The notes: a model not told the origin generated them from the letters alone. Positions 18,787-27,165 are shown, counted from the first letter of the stretch. The stretch is DNA of 40,866 nt from Candidatus Poribacteria bacterium (GCA_003635305.1 PYJE01000112.1:7614-48479); one strand, 5' to 3'. Program-made: numbers and translations.

Positions 18787-19419
18787 ATGAGTAGATATTT
18801 AGATTCAGTCTGTAAATTATGTCGGCGGGAGGGTGAGAAGCTCTTTCTGAAGGGGCACCGTTGCAACGGGCCGAAGTGCGCTTTTGAGCGTCGCAGTTAC
18901 CCGCCGGGGGAGCACGGCCAAAAGCCCCCGAGTCGCGTTCGGGGTGATTTTCGGCGGCAATTGCGGGCGAAGCAGAAAGCGAAGCGCACTTACGGTGTGT
19001 TCGAGAAGCAGTTCCGCAACTATTACTTCAAAGCCTCGCGTCAAACCGGTATCACGGGCGAGAATTTGATTAGCCTTCTGGAACGCCGCTTGGATAATGT
19101 TGTCTATCGGCTTGGGTTTGCAACCTCCCGCAACCAGGCACGTCAACTCGTGAAGCACAACCACTTCCTGATCAACGGCAGGCGGGTGAATATTCCCTCC
19201 TATACGGTGCAGGTTGGGGATGTGATTACGCCGCGTGAGCGGAGCCGGCACCTTGCCGTCATTCAGGAGGCGTTGGATTACGCGAAGCAGCGCGGTGCCC
19301 CCGAATGGCTGGATATTGACACCGATAAGGCGGAAGGCCGCGTGCAAGGTGCCCCCGTGGTGGAGCAGATTGCAATGGAGCTTGAAACACAGCTCATCAT
19401 TGAGCTTTACTCCAGATAA
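18787..19419 (+). CDS. rpsD: 30S ribosomal protein S4, zinc-binding type (uS4)
   Basis: Primary 16S 5'-domain binder and, in many bacteria, translational repressor of the alpha operon. It has 210 residues. The N-terminal zinc cluster is C9-x2-C12, C26 and C31. The S4 RNA-binding domain is visible as LERRLDNVVYRLGFATSRNQARQLVKHNHFLINGRRVN. GCGAGGGAGCA precedes the ATG. Two structured spacers flank it (upstream of rpsK and of rpoA), possible targets for autoregulation. Confidence 0.97.
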   Translation: MSRYLDSVCKLCRREGEKLFLKGHRCNGPKCAFERRSYPPGEHGQKPPSRVRGDFRRQLRAKQKAKRTYGVFEKQFRNYYFKASRQTGITGENLISLLERRLDNVVYRLGFATSRNQARQLVKHNHFLINGRRVNIPSYTVQVGDVITPRERSRHLAVIQEALDYAKQRGAPEWLDIDTDKAEGRVQGAPVVEQIAMELETQLIIELYSR

Positions 19420-19424
19420 TTCTT

Positions 19425-19493
19425 TTGTGTGGTTCAAAGGGAGCCCTGGCGCGCCCGATTCGCGCAATCGCAAACTCCCTTCGGGCCACACAA
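19425..19493 (+). promoter_or_regulatory. Long nested hairpin upstream of rpoA
   Basis: Three nested inverted repeats fill the rpsD-rpoA spacer: TTGTGTGG (19425-19432) with CCACACAA (19486-19493), AAGGGAG (19437-19443) with CTCCCTT (19475-19481), and GCGCG (19449-19453) with CGCGC (19461-19465). The arms are perfect. It ends about 15 bases before the AGGAGG of rpoA and has no T-tract, so a translational control element or an RNA-processing site is likelier than a terminator. Confidence 0.6.
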
Positions 19494-19520
19494 CGCCCCC
19501 ACTTCTATAGGAGGAAATTG

Positions 19521-20633
19521 ATGATAAGGTCCGAGCTATCGATACCGGAACGGCTGATAACGGACACCGCGTCCTTACGGCCGAATTATGCCAAGTATAC
19601 GGCTGAACCTTTTGAGCGCGGCTATGGAACGACCCTCGGCAACTCGCTCCGCCGCGTCCTCCTTTCTTCAATTAAAGGAGCCGCCATCACGGCTGTCCAG
19701 ATCGACCAGGTGCAGCATGAATATTCGACTATTCCGGGTGTCAAGGAAGATGTCGTCCAGATTCTCCTCAATCTCAAGGAGATTCGGTTTCGGATAGAGA
19801 CAGACGAACCGATGACGCTGTGGCTGAACGCCGTTGGTTCCGGCCAGTTAACTGCCGCGGATATCAAGCCGAACGCGTTCGTTGAGATTATCAATCCAGA
19901 CCTGCATGTTGCCACGCTTGACAAATGCGATGGTTTGGATATGGAGATTCATGTCCGAACCGGGCGCGGCTACTCACTCGCTGAAGAACACAGACCTGCC
20001 AGACACACCATTGGGTTGATTCCCGTTGACGCGAAGTTCTCGCCGGTCGAAAAAGTCAATTTCTGGGTAGAGGAAACCCGCGTTGGCGATATGACGAACT
20101 TTGACAAACTCAACTTGGAAGTCTGGACAGATGCGAGCATCACACCGAAAGAGGCAGTAACGCGCGCCGCTGAAATCTTGACAGACCAGCTCAGCCGGTT
20201 TATGGACATTGACGAGTCCTATGTAGAGAAACCGTTGGAAATCGACGAACGGCGGCAGCGGCAAGACAGATACCTCTCCAAACCGGTTTCGGAACTCGAT
20301 CTTTCTGTCCGTGCCGCGAACTGCCTGAAAACCGCCGGCATCCAAACTATCCGCGAGTTAGTTTCCAAAGAGGAGAAGGAGATGCTGGAATATAAGAATT
20401 TCGGCAAAACCTCCCTTAAGGAAATCACCGATCAGCTTGACAGCATGGGACTCTATTTGGGCATGCCGGTTGCCGATGAGCTGGAGGCAGAGGAAGCCGA
20501 GGTGGAAGAGGAAACACCTGAAACGAACGAGGAGGCGCGAACGGAACCGGCCGAAGAAGCCGAAGGAGAGGATACGGCTGAAGATGCGCCGCCGGCCGAC
20601 GATACGCACACGGAGGAAGAAGATGCGTCATAG
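19521..20633 (+). CDS. rpoA: RNA polymerase alpha subunit with acidic C-terminal tail
   Basis: Scaffold of RNA polymerase; 370 residues from ATG 19521 after AGGAGG. The N-terminal dimerisation domain ([20 protein letters not shown] at 31-50) is standard. The alphaCTD at about 258-315 carries [12 protein letters not shown] with the DNA-contact Arg (R264) and [11 protein letters not shown]. Residues 319-370 form an extra tail very rich in Glu, Asp and Thr, absent from E. coli and Bacillus alpha (about 315-330 residues). Its last 11 bases overlap rplQ. The tail may be disordered and could mimic nucleic acid or bind basic partners; that is inference. Confidence 0.96.
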   Translation: MIRSELSIPERLITDTASLRPNYAKYTAEPFERGYGTTLGNSLRRVLLSSIKGAAITAVQIDQVQHEYSTIPGVKEDVVQILLNLKEIRFRIETDEPMTLWLNAVGSGQLTAADIKPNAFVEIINPDLHVATLDKCDGLDMEIHVRTGRGYSLAEEHRPARHTIGLIPVDAKFSPVEKVNFWVEETRVGDMTNFDKLNLEVWTDASITPKEAVTRAAEILTDQLSRFMDIDESYVEKPLEIDERRQRQDRYLSKPVSELDLSVRAANCLKTAGIQTIRELVSKEEKEMLEYKNFGKTSLKEITDQLDSMGLYLGMPVADELEAEEAEVEEETPETNEEARTEPAEEAEGEDTAEDAPPADDTHTEEEDAS

Positions 20634-21024
20634 AAAACAGGGGCGGAAACTTGGACGGACGAGCAGCCATCGCAAGGCACTCTTCCGGAACCAGGCAACC
20701 GCGCTTTTCGAGCATGAACAAATCCGCACTACCTTGCCGAAATGCAAGGAGTTGCGGCGCGTCGCGGAAAAACTGATCACCCTTGCGAAACGGGGAGATC
20801 TGCACGCACGCCGCCAAGCGGCAAAAATGCTTTACGGCCGCGACTTGCACTATACACCACGTCGCGGGGAGAGCGGCGCAATCGACAAACACGATATCCT
20901 ACAGAAACTGTTTGACGAAATCGGGCCGCGGTATCAAGACCGGAGCGGTGGATACACGCGGATTATCCGCGGCGAACTTCGCAAAGGCGATGGCGCGCAG
21001 ATGGCTTATATCCAGTTGGTTTAA
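20623..21024 (+). CDS. rplQ: 50S ribosomal protein L17 (bL17)
   Basis: 50S protein at the tunnel exit; 133 residues from ATG 20623 ([28 protein letters not shown]). The longer ORF in this frame is the rpoA tail read out of frame. GGAGGA at 20612-20617 lies inside rpoA and the starts overlap by 11 bases, so translation is probably coupled. The C-terminal [28 protein letters not shown] is typical. Last gene of the superoperon. Confidence 0.95.
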   Translation: MRHRKQGRKLGRTSSHRKALFRNQATALFEHEQIRTTLPKCKELRRVAEKLITLAKRGDLHARRQAAKMLYGRDLHYTPRRGESGAIDKHDILQKLFDEIGPRYQDRSGGYTRIIRGELRKGDGAQMAYIQLV

Positions 21025-21050
21025 GCGAAACCGCCGCCAATTTCCGTAAC

Positions 21051-21069
21051 GCGCGGGACAGGCCCGCGC
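21051..21069. repeat. Family-A palindrome variant after rplQ
   Basis: GCGCGGGACAGGCCCGCGC is a near-perfect palindrome with the same ACAG-containing centre as the family core and altered arms with compensating changes. It lies between the rplQ stop and the terminator. Confidence 0.8.
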
Positions 21070-21088
21070 AATCTCTCAACCGAACCGA

Positions 21089-21127
21089 AAACCGTCCACT
21101 GCCAACGGGCTGTGGACGGTTTTTTTT
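21089..21127 (+). terminator. Intrinsic terminator of the ribosomal superoperon
   Basis: ACCGTCCAC (21091-21099) pairs with GTGGACGGT (21112-21120) around a 12-base loop, with an A/T extension, and is followed by eight T's (21120-21127). On the other strand four T's follow the hairpin, so it may also end transcription of the convergent porV-like gene. Confidence 0.9.
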
Positions 21128-21144
21128 GCGCGTCGCGGGAGTTG

Positions 21145-22500
21145 TTAGAACCGATACGCCGCCGATACAAAAACTCGATGTGTGACGCGTTCGGTTGTTA
21201 ACGCATTATTGCTGCGCTGCCAATTGCCTAACATATACGCCAAATCCACCTTCAGCATATTCTCAAAAACCTTGCCGACACCCATCGTCAAGAAATCGCG
21301 CTCGTTCTCAACGTCAGTTTCCGTGAACGGAAGGGTATCGCGAAAATAGCCGAGCCGGACGTGCGTATCAATCACCGGGATGCGATATTCTGCGCCGAGC
21401 CGCGCTTGAAGCGTGGTAGCGTAGAATTTCTCAAAATTGTTCTGCGAGATGTTGTCTGCAGGCACCGGATCATAGCGGGTTTGCGTCCAGTCGGTGAGTT
21501 GGACATCGCCTGCGAAGGTGAGGCGTTTGTCCAGCAGTTTGATGGCGATGCCTGTTCCGATTTCAAACGGCCTCTCAATATCAAACGCCTGCGCGCCGCT
21601 CTCCGAATCCGATATCTGCTCTCCATCGTCATAATAGGCGACGGTGCCTTGATACCAATGTTCGTTGACACTGAGTTCAATCGGCGAGACGAGGGTGATG
21701 CCGAGACTGATAGCGTCTGTCAGGTGTGCGAGCAAACCTATCCTTCCGCCGATGCCTGAATATTCCCGGTCGGTTTCGTCATCATATCTGAAGCGCGCCA
21801 GTTCGCTGTCGATGTTGACGATGTCGGTGGCGGTGGTGTCAAGTTCGTTGAGGCTATGTCCTTGCCAGAAATCGATTGAGCCGCCGATGAGGATGCGCTT
21901 GGTGAGCGACATGCTTGCACCGAAGCTCCAAATTCCGATGCCGCCGGTGTTGACGTTGGTTTCATCAACGGCGAGCCCGCTGAACTCTGTCCCTGAGCCC
22001 GGGTCGATGCCCTGAATAGCGGTTTGGGTATCAAAGTTTTGCGCGCGGTTGTATCCGAAGGCAATGGCGAGTCCGCCTTCTCTACGCGGGAACGGATAAA
22101 CCATCCCGATGGCATTCGGTCTCACCTGCGAGCGGCTCGTGCCAGTTGTCTCCGCGCCTGCAAACGTTGTATCCGCGGTTGCGGTGTTATGCGAGAAGCT
22201 GGTGAAGAGCTCAAACTGACGGATTTGGGCTAAGCCTGCGGGGTTCCAATAAAGCGCGGTGTAATCGTCGGCGAGTCCGAGGGATGCGCCGCCCATGCCC
22301 ATCTCCCGCGCGCCAACGCCGAACGTGTTGCCGATGGCCATTTCTTCCACTTGCGCTGCGCCAACAGATGCAAAGAAACCGATGGCGAGTAGGCAGAATA
22401 AGAGGCGATAGCCTTTCCTTCGCTTGTCCCGTGGCGCGCGGGTTTCCTGTCCCCCGCTATGCCCCGGTCTGCCTCGGTGTTTGTCCGTAATTCGTTTCAT
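21145..22500 (-). CDS. PorV/FadL-type outer-membrane beta-barrel protein
   Basis: 451 residues from the ATG at 22500 (MKRITDK), which follows GGAGG; the ATG at 22515 lies at that site and is rejected. A charged N-terminus precedes a hydrophobic signal segment (LLFCLLAIGFFASVGAAQ). The mature start contains GVGAREMGMGGASLGLADDYTALYWNPAGLA, the hallmark of PorV/UPF0164 and related FadL-like barrels. Alternating strands follow and the protein ends in VSAAYRF, a terminal Phe as used for barrel insertion. Probably a transport or surface-attachment barrel; no type IX secretion genes are seen here. It converges on rplQ. Confidence 0.8.
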   Translation of the reverse strand: MKRITDKHRGRPGHSGGQETRAPRDKRRKGYRLLFCLLAIGFFASVGAAQVEEMAIGNTFGVGAREMGMGGASLGLADDYTALYWNPAGLAQIRQFELFTSFSHNTATADTTFAGAETTGTSRSQVRPNAIGMVYPFPRREGGLAIAFGYNRAQNFDTQTAIQGIDPGSGTEFSGLAVDETNVNTGGIGIWSFGASMSLTKRILIGGSIDFWQGHSLNELDTTATDIVNIDSELARFRYDDETDREYSGIGGRIGLLAHLTDAISLGITLVSPIELSVNEHWYQGTVAYYDDGEQISDSESGAQAFDIERPFEIGTGIAIKLLDKRLTFAGDVQLTDWTQTRYDPVPADNISQNNFEKFYATTLQARLGAEYRIPVIDTHVRLGYFRDTLPFTETDVENERDFLTMGVGKVFENMLKVDLAYMLGNWQRSNNALTTERVTHRVFVSAAYRF

Positions 22501-22542
22501 TTTTCTTTCCTCCATTGTTCGTCTCCCTCAATTATGAACACT

Positions 22543-22571
22543 ATTTTAACGGATTTTGCTCAGGATGTCAA
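22543..22571 (-). promoter_or_regulatory. Promoter of the PorV-like gene
   Basis: On the minus strand TTGACA (plus-strand 22566-22571) and TAAAAT (22543-22548) are separated by 17 bases. The position, about 45 bases upstream of the ATG, suits a short leader. Confidence 0.75.
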
Positions 22572-22698
22572 GATTTTCGTTTTTTTCGGAGAGGCCGATT
22601 TATCCGCCTGCCGCGCCCTTTTCATTCTGGTTCGGCAATCTCTTCTGCGCGGGCTAGTGCGGGTTGCGACATGCGAATCACCTCAAGGTTCAATCTGG

Positions 22699-22723
22699 TA
22701 GGCGCGGTTTGCAACCGCGCCTA
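22699..22723. repeat. Family-B palindrome
   Basis: An 11-bp perfect stem TAGGCGCGGTT / AACCGCGCCTA with loop TGC. A partial, diverged copy (gcgcgatgacaacgcgcgcctac) follows at about 22730-22755. Both lie between the methyltransferase stop and the porV-like promoter. The rest of the 22516-22789 spacer shows nothing else I can support. Confidence 0.8.
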
Positions 22724-22789
22724 TCCGAAAAGCGCGATGACAACGCGCGCCTACTGGGTTCGTTTAGTGCGAGTCTGTTTGAGTTCTTC

Positions 22790-23725
22790 CTAACCCGCTT
22801 CAAACAGACGCGTTTGCGACGAATACTCCTCAATCCTTTCGTTAGCGAGCGCGATATACTTTTCCTCAACGTCATAACCGATATAGTGCCGCCCGGCTTT
22901 CAACGCGCTCAAGCAGGTTGTCCCACTGCCACAAAACGGATCCAACACGACATCGCCTTCAAACGTATACAACTGAATCAGGCGGTGCGGCAACTCTTCC
23001 GGAAACGGCGCGGGATGCCCGATGCTTCTCGCCGAGGCTGCAGAGAAAGTCCAGACACTTTTCGTCCATTCCAAAAAATCCTCTTTGCGGATGGAGTTCG
23101 GTTTGCCGTTGCGTTTCCGCGAGAACGTATCCTTAGAAAAGACGAGGATGTATTCGTGGATATCCCGCAGCACCGGATTCGCCGCTGACATCCAACTCCC
23201 CCATGCCGTTGATGAGCCCGCGCTTGAACCTTTGTCCCAGATGAGCTCCCCGCGCATATAGTAGCCAATCTCCAGCATATCTTCGATGATATAGTTGTGC
23301 AACGGAATGTAGGGTTTCCTTCCTAAATTCGCGATATTAATGCAGGCTCTGCCGCCTGTCACCAATGTCCGATACGTCTCGGCGAAGACGGCCCTAAGCA
23401 GCTCCCGATACTCCGCCAGCGATAAATCGTCGTCGTATTCCTTCTTCGCGTTATAGGGAGGCGAGGTTACCATCAGATGGACGCTTCCGTCGGGAATTTC
23501 GGTCATCTGCTCGCTGGTTTTGCAATAGAGGCGGTTTAGCGTTTCTGCCGGAATCGGGTTTTCTATCCAGGTGTCGGGTTCTGTCAGTTGCTGTCCTGCG
23601 TAAAGTTGGCTATTGTAAAACGCGCTGGAATCGTGCGCGACTTTTTTCGGCATTCCGAACGCGCTGGTTTGGGTGCCGCGCTGTTTTGAGTTTGGATTGG
23701 GGTTGTTCATAGTTTTCTGAGTCAT
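22790..23725 (-). CDS. Beta-class site-specific DNA methyltransferase
   Basis: Transfers a methyl group from S-adenosylmethionine to adenine-N6 or cytosine-N4 in a short DNA site. With the start at 23725 it has 311 residues; 23710 is an alternative and neither has a clear binding site. The ORF start at 23800 runs through a family-A palindrome (GGGQAPAL) and is rejected. Catalytic motif IV TSPPYN is at about 87-92 and the AdoMet motif DPFCGSGTT at about 262-270. This order, catalytic first and AdoMet-binding last, defines the beta class. No restriction endonuclease is adjacent, so it looks solitary, perhaps epigenetic or anti-restriction. Base type and target cannot be read from sequence. Confidence 0.88.
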   Translation of the reverse strand: MTQKTMNNPNPNSKQRGTQTSAFGMPKKVAHDSSAFYNSQLYAGQQLTEPDTWIENPIPAETLNRLYCKTSEQMTEIPDGSVHLMVTSPPYNAKKEYDDDLSLAEYRELLRAVFAETYRTLVTGGRACINIANLGRKPYIPLHNYIIEDMLEIGYYMRGELIWDKGSSAGSSTAWGSWMSAANPVLRDIHEYILVFSKDTFSRKRNGKPNSIRKEDFLEWTKSVWTFSAASARSIGHPAPFPEELPHRLIQLYTFEGDVVLDPFCGSGTTCLSALKAGRHYIGYDVEEKYIALANERIEEYSSQTRLFEAG

Positions 23726-23761
23726 CTCATTGAGCCGTGCGGTACCACCCTTGGAACGTAG

Positions 23762-23831
23762 GGCGGGGGCCTGTCCTCCGCCATGCTGCGGTTTGTTCAT
23801 GAATCAACGCTTGCGAGGGACAGGCCCTCGC
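23762..23831. repeat. Two family-A palindromes in opposite orientation
   Basis: One copy at 23762-23782 (GCGGGGGCCTGTCCTCCGC core) and one at 23813-23831 (GCGAGGGACAGGCCCTCGC) face each other across about 30 bases. They lie between the VWA gene and the methyltransferase. Confidence 0.8.
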
Positions 23832-23862
23832 GCTGCGGGAGGAAAACGTTATCCAGTTTGCA

Positions 23863-24831
23863 TTACCTATCCACCAGCCAGAGCTCTCCTTCGCTAACGT
23901 TGGCGAGCTGCTTCAACATCACCGCGCCCGGGAAATTCGGTGCCATCCCGATGCTCATGGCGAAAATCCGGCCATTGCCAGTTGCGTGTCGCCCAACTAA
24001 CCCCAGGTCTGGGCTCTCAAGCGTCGTTGGAATGCCGTCGCTAAAAAGGACGACGATGGTCGGCGCGGTCCCGGCGATTGCTGTCAACGCCGTTAACATA
24101 TCCTGGTCGGTGCCTTTTGCGCGCAGCTGTGCTCTGATGTCCGCCAAATATGCCGCCCCTGCACTCACCGTATCCTCTGTCACTGGGACAAAGTTGCCCT
24201 GATAAACGACAAGTTCCGCGCTAAATGCCATGATGTTAAAACTATCATGTGCCTCAAGGAAGGTTAACGAATCGCGCATGAGGTTAACGATTTTTCGCAG
24301 TTTCGCTTCGGGGAGGTTCTGCATGCTGGTGGAGAGATCGATGCAGTAGACGATGCGTTGCGCTCCCTCCTGTGCCTCAATGAACTTCACCAACCGACTT
24401 TTGGGGCGCGTCTCCGTTTTCGGTTTCTTGACAAAGGGCCGTTCGATACTCTTCTGGACGCGCGGCGCGCCCTCAAATTCAACGGTAGTCGTCGCCGGTC
24501 CGACGGTATCGCCGACGTTGAGTTCTCCGAACGGCTGGAACGGTGCCGGTTCTGCGGCAGAAACTACGCCTCGGTGGCTAGGAGGCGCGTTGCTCGTGAG
24601 GATTTTTAGGCGTGGTTCACTCACCGTCCGCGTCGTCGGCTGTTGGACTTGCGGACGTTTCGGCGGCGTGATGCGTCGCACCTTCGGCTTCTCTTCCGAG
24701 ATAAGCACCGCGTTGATGCCGGTGACATCCCGCATAGGATTGGTGCTAAACCAGAAGAAGAACCCGATTACGCCAACGATGGCATGCAGAGCGATGGAGA
24801 TGAATAAGGATTTACTGGATTTTGATTTCAT
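23863..24831 (-). CDS. TonB-like membrane-anchored VWA-domain protein
   Basis: 322 residues from the ATG at 24831 (MKSKSSKSLF); the upstream part of the ORF is AT-rich spacer. One N-terminal membrane helix (SLFISIALHAIVGVIGFFFWF, about 8-28) carries the Ser-x3-His arrangement seen in TonB-family anchors. A Pro/Lys-rich periplasmic linker follows to about 150. The rest is a von Willebrand A domain with MIDAS motif DLSTS (165-169) and SDGIP. VWA domains bind divalent metal and protein ligands. Probably an envelope protein; its partner is unknown. Confidence 0.78.
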   Translation of the reverse strand: MKSKSSKSLFISIALHAIVGVIGFFFWFSTNPMRDVTGINAVLISEEKPKVRRITPPKRPQVQQPTTRTVSEPRLKILTSNAPPSHRGVVSAAEPAPFQPFGELNVGDTVGPATTTVEFEGAPRVQKSIERPFVKKPKTETRPKSRLVKFIEAQEGAQRIVYCIDLSTSMQNLPEAKLRKIVNLMRDSLTFLEAHDSFNIMAFSAELVVYQGNFVPVTEDTVSAGAAYLADIRAQLRAKGTDQDMLTALTAIAGTAPTIVVLFSDGIPTTLESPDLGLVGRHATGNGRIFAMSIGMAPNFPGAVMLKQLANVSEGELWLVDR

Positions 24832-24952
24832 GATTTTATGAATTTTCCGATTATAGGTTGCTGGAATTTTAGCATAATTTGGGGAAGATTTCAAGAAAAA
24901 AAACGCGCTGTGCGGCAGTTTTCAGAATAGCGGACTGACAGGATTCGTGGGG

Positions 24953-25450
24953 TTACCGTCTCTTTTTTTGGAAAAGAATGCCCGCGAGATTCCGCTCCCT
25001 ACCGCACCGGTCTGTCTGAACCGTCAACCCTCCACCAAAGGACACTTTGAGGCCTTGTTTTTTCTTCCTCGGGTTTGTCCACTTAATACCTCTGCCATGG
25101 AAAAGAATTGGAACGTAGATGGGTTTTGACCGTGGCAAGGTCGAAACAATTTGGCGGGCGAAATTCAGACTATTTTCTGTCTTTTCAATTACGTCCGATT
25201 CGGGAGCTTTGCCGCTCTTGAGTTCAATGGTTGCCACAAAGAGGAAACTCTGATCCCTAAAGAAGAGTAGCCGGTCGCACCGTTTCTCAGTCTTTTTGCG
25301 CGAATCAAACTCCGTTTCCAGATTGACGACAACTAGCTCTCTTGGCAAGCCATCCATGTCAACCTTGCAACCCTCTCCGCCACACGAAGTGACAAGACTC
25401 TCTTTGTTAAATTGCGCGCTGATGTCCTCAAGCGCTTTACGCTCATTCAT
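24953..25450 (-). CDS. Small PD-(D/E)xK-like nuclease partner of the ATPase, copy 1
   Basis: 165 residues from ATG 25450, which overlaps the ATPase stop by 8 bases, so the two are translationally coupled. No named family is recognised. Visible features are GCKVDM at 27-32, CDRLLFF with D59, the strand FVATIELKSG giving E76-x-K78, ILFHGRG at 115-121, and a basic C-terminus with RCGRERNLAG (148-157). D59 plus ExK about 17 residues later, on successive strands, is the usual layout of PD-(D/E)xK nucleases; a nuclease role is inference. The paralogue at 38953-39462 conserves all these motifs. Possibly a defence effector; a non-catalytic adaptor cannot be excluded. Confidence 0.7.
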   Translation of the reverse strand: MNERKALEDISAQFNKESLVTSCGGEGCKVDMDGLPRELVVVNLETEFDSRKKTEKRCDRLLFFRDQSFLFVATIELKSGKAPESDVIEKTENSLNFARQIVSTLPRSKPIYVPILFHGRGIKWTNPRKKKQGLKVSFGGGLTVQTDRCGRERNLAGILFQKKRR

Positions 25451-26951
25451 GCGACTGATTATCCTCCGTTTGAACAAGCCAGTTTTGGAGGCGTGCCGAA
25501 CGATTGTAGAGGTCTGACGCTACGTCAATGTATTCCTCCGGATCTACGCCATCAACGCGATTGTATTCAATCTCCGTGACGATTCCATCGGGTTGAAAAC
25601 GCCAGACACCGACCTCTTCTTTTTCAAGCGTTACCGGTGATTCGCCGTAAGGTTTGCCTAACTTTTCATCCAACTCTCCCTCACGAATGAGGTTTCCGAT
25701 TTCTTCAAGGAAGCCGCCGCTGTGCGTTGTGACTACCACGCGCACCCCGGCTTTCACGAGGCGCGCGAGTGCTACCGCTACTTCGGGCTGCGCACCGGGA
25801 TGCAAATGCGATTCCGGTTCCTCAATGATGAGCGTATCGCCGGGGCTGATGATACCGCGGATAAATAGGACCAGCGGCGCGAGTTCGGATACCATAGAGG
25901 AGGCGTTGCTCAGGCGAATCTCCTCTTCCATTCCTCGTGGACGATAGAGGAATTGCGGATATCCACTCGGTGAAGGTTTCATGATTACCTCCCCTGCAAG
26001 CACATCATTTTCCAAAGCCTCGGCAATAGCAACCATGTCATTAGCCGGTTCTTTATGTGGACTATAGAGTATGAGGTTTTGCAGGAAGTCTGCAACCCCG
26101 GTTGAAAATGTTGGAACTTCAGGTAAGCGTTCAAACCCCGCGCGAGTGGAACGTGCCACAAGCGAACTTGCGATGACTGCTTGACCTTGTAGGATTCCAC
26201 TGCGATTAGCGGGTAGGTAAAACGGCTCTCCTGAATCTATGATAGGACTACCGAGAGGATTGCGTCTGATAGGACTATCGTGACGGTAACTACGCGATTC
26301 AAAGTGTGGAGTCTTGTCCAACCCCGGCGCATACTCAGAGCGAAGGGGGGCATCTCCGTTGATGGCTCCATGGACAGTGACATCTGATTCGGCAATCTGC
26401 ATGTTAAAGTTCCAGTGAAGTAAATCTTCCTCGCTTACTTCCACTTTGATGGCAGTGTCATGGCGATGCCCTTTGACTGAGTGTCTCATCTGCGAAACAG
26501 ACTCAAGATCGAAGCAGGTTTCAAATTCCTCCCTGAATCTTTGGGGAATGTTGAAATTTGATTCAATCTCCGCGCGGAGTTCCTGTGGTAGATGTGAGAA
26601 CTTTAACGGCTTCTCCGCCGTTTTTAGTTTTTCAAATACGGCGTAAAGCTTCTCGTCGCGACTATTGCCTCGCAAAAAATGGTTGGAATCTAATAATGCT
26701 CCCCGCCTAACGCGAGATTGCCAAGGAGAGAAAACCTCAATCTGTGGGAAAGGAATAGGTGGAAAACCAACAAAACTCCGGTGCAACGTATAAAGCAGCG
26801 TGGCGAAATAGGTTTTCCCAGTGTTACTCGGACCGACAAACACTGTCAGTGGACGCAAGTCAACGGTGCCTTCCACAATCGGACCGAAATTCCGCACGGC
26901 GATTTTGACGTTCGGATGTTTGGGGGCATCGATGGTTCTTATCTTTTTCAT
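25443..26951 (-). CDS. OLD/AAA15-21-type ATPase of a two-gene module, copy 1
   Basis: 502-residue ABC-type P-loop ATPase of the RecF/OLD-like class. Walker A is GPSNTGKT (40-47), the signature-like segment SSMVSELAPL (351-360), Walker B LIIEEPESHLHP (374-385), and the switch His TTHSGGFLEEIGN (H410). The region between Walker A and the conserved YLPANRSGI block (245-253) is variable relative to copy 2 and could be the sensor or partner-binding insert. It lacks a Toprim domain; the nuclease function is probably supplied by the small downstream protein, whose gene overlaps it. A consensus promoter lies about 190 bases upstream. Confidence 0.85.
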   Translation of the reverse strand: MKKIRTIDAPKHPNVKIAVRNFGPIVEGTVDLRPLTVFVGPSNTGKTYFATLLYTLHRSFVGFPPIPFPQIEVFSPWQSRVRRGALLDSNHFLRGNSRDEKLYAVFEKLKTAEKPLKFSHLPQELRAEIESNFNIPQRFREEFETCFDLESVSQMRHSVKGHRHDTAIKVEVSEEDLLHWNFNMQIAESDVTVHGAINGDAPLRSEYAPGLDKTPHFESRSYRHDSPIRRNPLGSPIIDSGEPFYLPANRSGILQGQAVIASSLVARSTRAGFERLPEVPTFSTGVADFLQNLILYSPHKEPANDMVAIAEALENDVLAGEVIMKPSPSGYPQFLYRPRGMEEEIRLSNASSMVSELAPLVLFIRGIISPGDTLIIEEPESHLHPGAQPEVAVALARLVKAGVRVVVTTHSGGFLEEIGNLIREGELDEKLGKPYGESPVTLEKEEVGVWRFQPDGIVTEIEYNRVDGVDPEEYIDVASDLYNRSARLQNWLVQTEDNQSHE

Positions 26952-27136
26952 TTCGTGTGTTGTCCTTACTATTAGGTTTCGCTTGGGAAAGTTCCTGAAA
27001 TAAGCGAACCGTAAGCAGTTACGTTATTTTATCGTCGCGCTAAGGGAAATAAGGGCATGCCTCTGGCGGATGAGACATCAAGCCCATTATGCGCCACATG
27101 CATTCGGTTGGTGCCGCCACTGTCATTATACTAAAA

Positions 27137-27165
27137 ATTATAGCATAACTAAGGAGAAAAGTCAA
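27137..27165 (-). promoter_or_regulatory. Promoter of ATPase-nuclease module 1
   Basis: On the minus strand TTGACT (plus 27160-27165) and TATAAT (27137-27142) are separated by 17 bases, with TG before the -10. The leader to the ATPase ATG at 26951 is about 180 bases. I see no gene or strong hairpin in the remainder of the 26952-27215 spacer. Confidence 0.72.

Noticed and set aside
20437-20622. Extended start of the rplQ ORF
   Set aside because: It is the acidic rpoA tail read in another frame; L17 starts at [12 protein letters not shown].
23726-23800. N-terminal extension of the methyltransferase ORF (GGGQAPAL)
   Set aside because: It is encoded by a family-A palindrome and is not part of the conserved protein.
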